A program made the translations under genes and the position numbers. From WHSW01 sp963729075 (GTDB lineage Bacteria; Actinomycetota; Thermoleophilia; Solirubrobacterales; 70-9), in contig CAVSMU010000010.1 of the NCBI GenBank assembly GCA_963729075.1, positions 461,724-525,723 of the forward strand: a stretch of DNA of 64,000 nt, written 5' to 3'. Shown here piece by piece: positions 62,050-64,000 of the stretch. Position 1 is the stretch's first letter; the number at the start of each line of letters is the position of its first letter. Under the pieces are notes generated by a model. The model saw only the letters and a list, made by a program, of their open reading frames with translations, did not search any database and was not told the origin of the DNA.

Positions 62050-63432
62050 ATGACCGCTCCATCTACCCCCACCACGATCTCCCGCTCAACGCTCGAATCC
62101 GTCCTGGACGGCACGGTGATCGGCCCCGACGACTCTGGCTACGACAACGCGCGCACCGTCTTCTCCGGCGCGATCGACCGCCGGCCTGCACTGATCGCGC
62201 GGGTCGCCAACGCGACTGACGTCGCGCACGTCGTCTCCGTCGCGCGCGATGGCGGGCTCGAGCTCGCCGTGCGCAGCGGCGGTCACAGCGGCGCCGGGCA
62301 CGGCGTCACAGAGGGCGGGATCGTGCTCGACCTCTCGGGCATGCGGGCGCTCGAGATCGATGTCAAGGGACGCACAGCATGGGCCGAGACGGGCCTGACG
62401 GCGGGCGAGTACACCGATGCCGCCGGCGCCCACGGCCTTGCGACCGGCTTCGGCGACGCCGGCTCCGTCGGGATCGGAGGCATCACACTCGGCGGCGGCG
62501 CCGGCTTCCTCGTCCGCAAGCACGGCCTCACGATCGACGACCTGCTCGCGGCCGAGCTGGTGACGGCCGACGGCGAGCTCGTCCGCGCCGACGCCGAAAC
62601 GAACCCGGATCTCTTCTGGGCGATCCGTGGGGGCGGCGGCAACTTCGGCGTTGCGACCCGGTTCCAGTTTCGCCTGCACGAGGTCGGGACGATCGTCGGC
62701 GGGATGCTGCTTCTGCCCGCGACGCCCGAGGTGATCGCGGCGTTCGTCGCCGAGGCCGAGTCCGCGCCGGAGGAGCTCTCGACGATCGTCAACGTGATGC
62801 CGGCGCCCCCAATGCCGTTCGTGCCGGAGGAACATCACGGCCGGCTCGTCGTGATGGCCACGCTGGCCTACGCCGGGCCGGAGGACGCCGGCGAGAGCGC
62901 GATCGCCCCGTTCCGCGCCCTCGCCGAGCCGGTCGCCGACTTGGTTCGGCCGATGCCGTATCCGGAGCTCTACCCGCCCGAGGACCCCGAGTTCCATCCG
63001 ATCGCGTCGATCCGGACCATGTTCCTCGACGGCGTCGACCTGCGGGCCGCGAAGGCGATCGTCGAACACCTCCAGACGGCGACCTCGCCGATGGCGGCGA
63101 CGCAGCTGCGCGTGCTCGGCGGCGCGGTCGCGCGCGTGCCCGCCGACGCGACCGCATTCGCCCACCGCGAGCGCCGGATCATCGCCAACGTCGCCGCGAT
63201 GTACGGACGGCCGGAGGAGGCGTCGACGTACATGCCCTGGGTCGACGGCCTCGCGGGAGCGCTCGACCAGGGCGACGAGAGCGCCTACGTCGGCTTCCTG
63301 GGCGACGAGGGCGAGGCGCGCGTCCGCGCCGCCTACCCGGGACCGACCTGGGACCGGCTGGCCGCGGTCAAGGCGCAATACGACCCCACCAACCTCTTCC
63401 GCCTCAACCAGAACGTCCCGCCGGCGGGCTAG
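62050..63432 (+). CDS. BBE-type FAD-linked oxidase
   Basis: 460 aa from ATG 62050. The FAD-binding (PCMH) domain carries the covalent-flavin His in VRSGGHSGAG. The second attachment site, normally Cys in GxCxxVG, reads GDAGSVGIGG, so only single covalent attachment is expected. The C-terminal BBE segment is YDPTNLFRLNQNV. Such enzymes oxidise alcohols, sugars or alkaloid-like substrates. No signal peptide. Confidence 0.9.
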   Translation: MTAPSTPTTISRSTLESVLDGTVIGPDDSGYDNARTVFSGAIDRRPALIARVANATDVAHVVSVARDGGLELAVRSGGHSGAGHGVTEGGIVLDLSGMRALEIDVKGRTAWAETGLTAGEYTDAAGAHGLATGFGDAGSVGIGGITLGGGAGFLVRKHGLTIDDLLAAELVTADGELVRADAETNPDLFWAIRGGGGNFGVATRFQFRLHEVGTIVGGMLLLPATPEVIAAFVAEAESAPEELSTIVNVMPAPPMPFVPEEHHGRLVVMATLAYAGPEDAGESAIAPFRALAEPVADLVRPMPYPELYPPEDPEFHPIASIRTMFLDGVDLRAAKAIVEHLQTATSPMAATQLRVLGGAVARVPADATAFAHRERRIIANVAAMYGRPEEASTYMPWVDGLAGALDQGDESAYVGFLGDEGEARVRAAYPGPTWDRLAAVKAQYDPTNLFRLNQNVPPAG

Positions 63433-63597
63433 GTCCGCGGTCAGTCGTCGGGGGTGAGGCGAGCGGCCCCCCGCTCGGCGACCTTCGTCGGGTCGTCCAC
63501 CGTCCCCTCTCGACCGCTGAGCGCCGATTCTCGCCGTGGCCCTGCGGCTTGTCAACCAGCCCCACTTCGGGAGGCCCAGGGGATACTGCGAGCCGAG

Positions 63598-63996
63598 TTG
63601 TCACAGGAGAACGCAGAAACCGCGCGTCGCTGGCTCCAGGCGATCAGCGACGAGGACTTCGACGCCGCAATGGCGCTCGTCCATCGCGACGTCGTGCTCG
63701 TGCCGCCGGGCGATCAGGGCCCGTACGTGGGCGCTGAGAGCGTGCGGCGCTGGATGGAGCCGGAGGCTTTTCCGAGACAGATGATCGACGTCCTGGAGAC
63801 CGTCGCCGGACCGGACGGGAGGATCCTCGCCAGACATCACATCACCGCCCGCGGGAGGTACAGCGGTATCGAGCTCGACGTCGTCTCGTGGTCGGTCTGG
63901 ACGTTCGACCAAGACGGACTGATCAGGCGGATCGAGATCTATCTCGAGCGCGACGGCGACAGGGCCCGCGAGGCGGCGGGCCTCAGCTCTGCTTGA
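63598..63996 (+). CDS. SnoaL/NTF2-like protein
   Basis: 132 aa from a TTG at 63598 (SQENAETARRWLQAISDEDF). The frame is open upstream, but that part is low-quality. The NTF2-like cone is suggested by RWLQAISDEDFDAAMALVHR, VVLVPPG and WTFDQDGLIRRIEIYLERD. Function unknown. In 63433-63597 I see no gene. The only hint is a 19-codon minus-strand frame. Confidence 0.7.
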   Translation: MSQENAETARRWLQAISDEDFDAAMALVHRDVVLVPPGDQGPYVGAESVRRWMEPEAFPRQMIDVLETVAGPDGRILARHHITARGRYSGIELDVVSWSVWTFDQDGLIRRIEIYLERDGDRAREAAGLSSA

Positions 63997-64000
63997 CGAC

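Noticed and set aside
63433..63597. Small minus-strand frame (VDDPTKVAERGAARLTPDD) with a GAGAGGGG upstream
   Set aside because: Only 19 codons and no homology evidence. Too short to call.

Overview
The window is high-GC DNA with densely packed genes, many joined by 1-8 base start/stop overlaps (ATGA, GTGA, TTGA, TGATG). It reads as an actinobacterial chromosome, most likely class Thermoleophilia (Solirubrobacterales). That placement is inferred from gene content and composition, not proven. MurE carries the DNPR motif typical of meso-diaminopimelate peptidoglycan. Single-base frameshifts occur in at least four otherwise well-conserved coding sequences (zwf, the rho-like gene, the first gene of the B12-riboswitch operon, and a copper-storage-type gene). 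Either the assembly contains indel errors or several genes here are truly broken.

Layout. Bases 1-11.4 kb hold a division and cell-wall (dcw) cluster on the minus strand: mraZ, rsmH, an FtsL-like protein, ftsI, murE, murF, mraY, then (after two plus-strand genes) murD and a partial ftsW. MraZ operator boxes and a leader hairpin lie upstream of mraZ. Bases 11.5-21.8 kb hold a nearly complete pentose-phosphate set: pgi, tal, tkt, rpiA, pgl, gnd and zwf, with a HAD phosphatase. Bases 21.9-34.5 kb hold a ROK sugar kinase and a Tad pilus/secretion locus (tadC, tadB, tadA/cpaF; then cpaB, a sensor kinase, a response regulator and a DUF192 protein). This locus is split by a TauE-type permease, a macro-domain gene and a ~4.8-kb island flanked by 148-bp direct repeats. 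The island carries an ECF sigma factor, a VOC protein, an SDR, a DHA2 exporter and a set of gene fragments. Bases 34.5-40.2 kb hold a tail-fibre-like protein, a divergent Rho-like protein, a transaldolase/FSA-type aldolase, glpD and a nitroreductase.

The most interesting unit is at 40.2-47.0 kb. A clear cobalamin riboswitch (B12 box at 46811-46827) precedes five overlapping genes: a secreted DUF4430-like protein, a DUF4430 lipoprotein, EcfT, a fused double EcfA ATPase, and an ECF S-component-like membrane domain fused to a terpene-cyclase-like alpha/alpha barrel. The last two domain types are the two halves of animal intrinsic factor/transcobalamin. I propose a corrinoid capture-and-import system that uses transcobalamin-like parts.

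Bases 47.0-50.4 kb hold a cyclic-nucleotide-binding-domain protein, a membrane esterase, a TetR regulator and an R2-like di-metal oxidase behind a canonical promoter. Bases 50.4-58.1 kb hold a type II fatty-acid synthesis operon (fabD, fabH, fabG, acpP, fabF, an AccD/PccB-type carboxyltransferase, a GDSL hydrolase, a MaoC-type dehydratase, fabI). Bases 58.2-64 kb hold a GAF histidine kinase/NarL regulator pair, two small membrane proteins with a CFA-type methyltransferase, a BBE-type FAD oxidase and a SnoaL-like protein.
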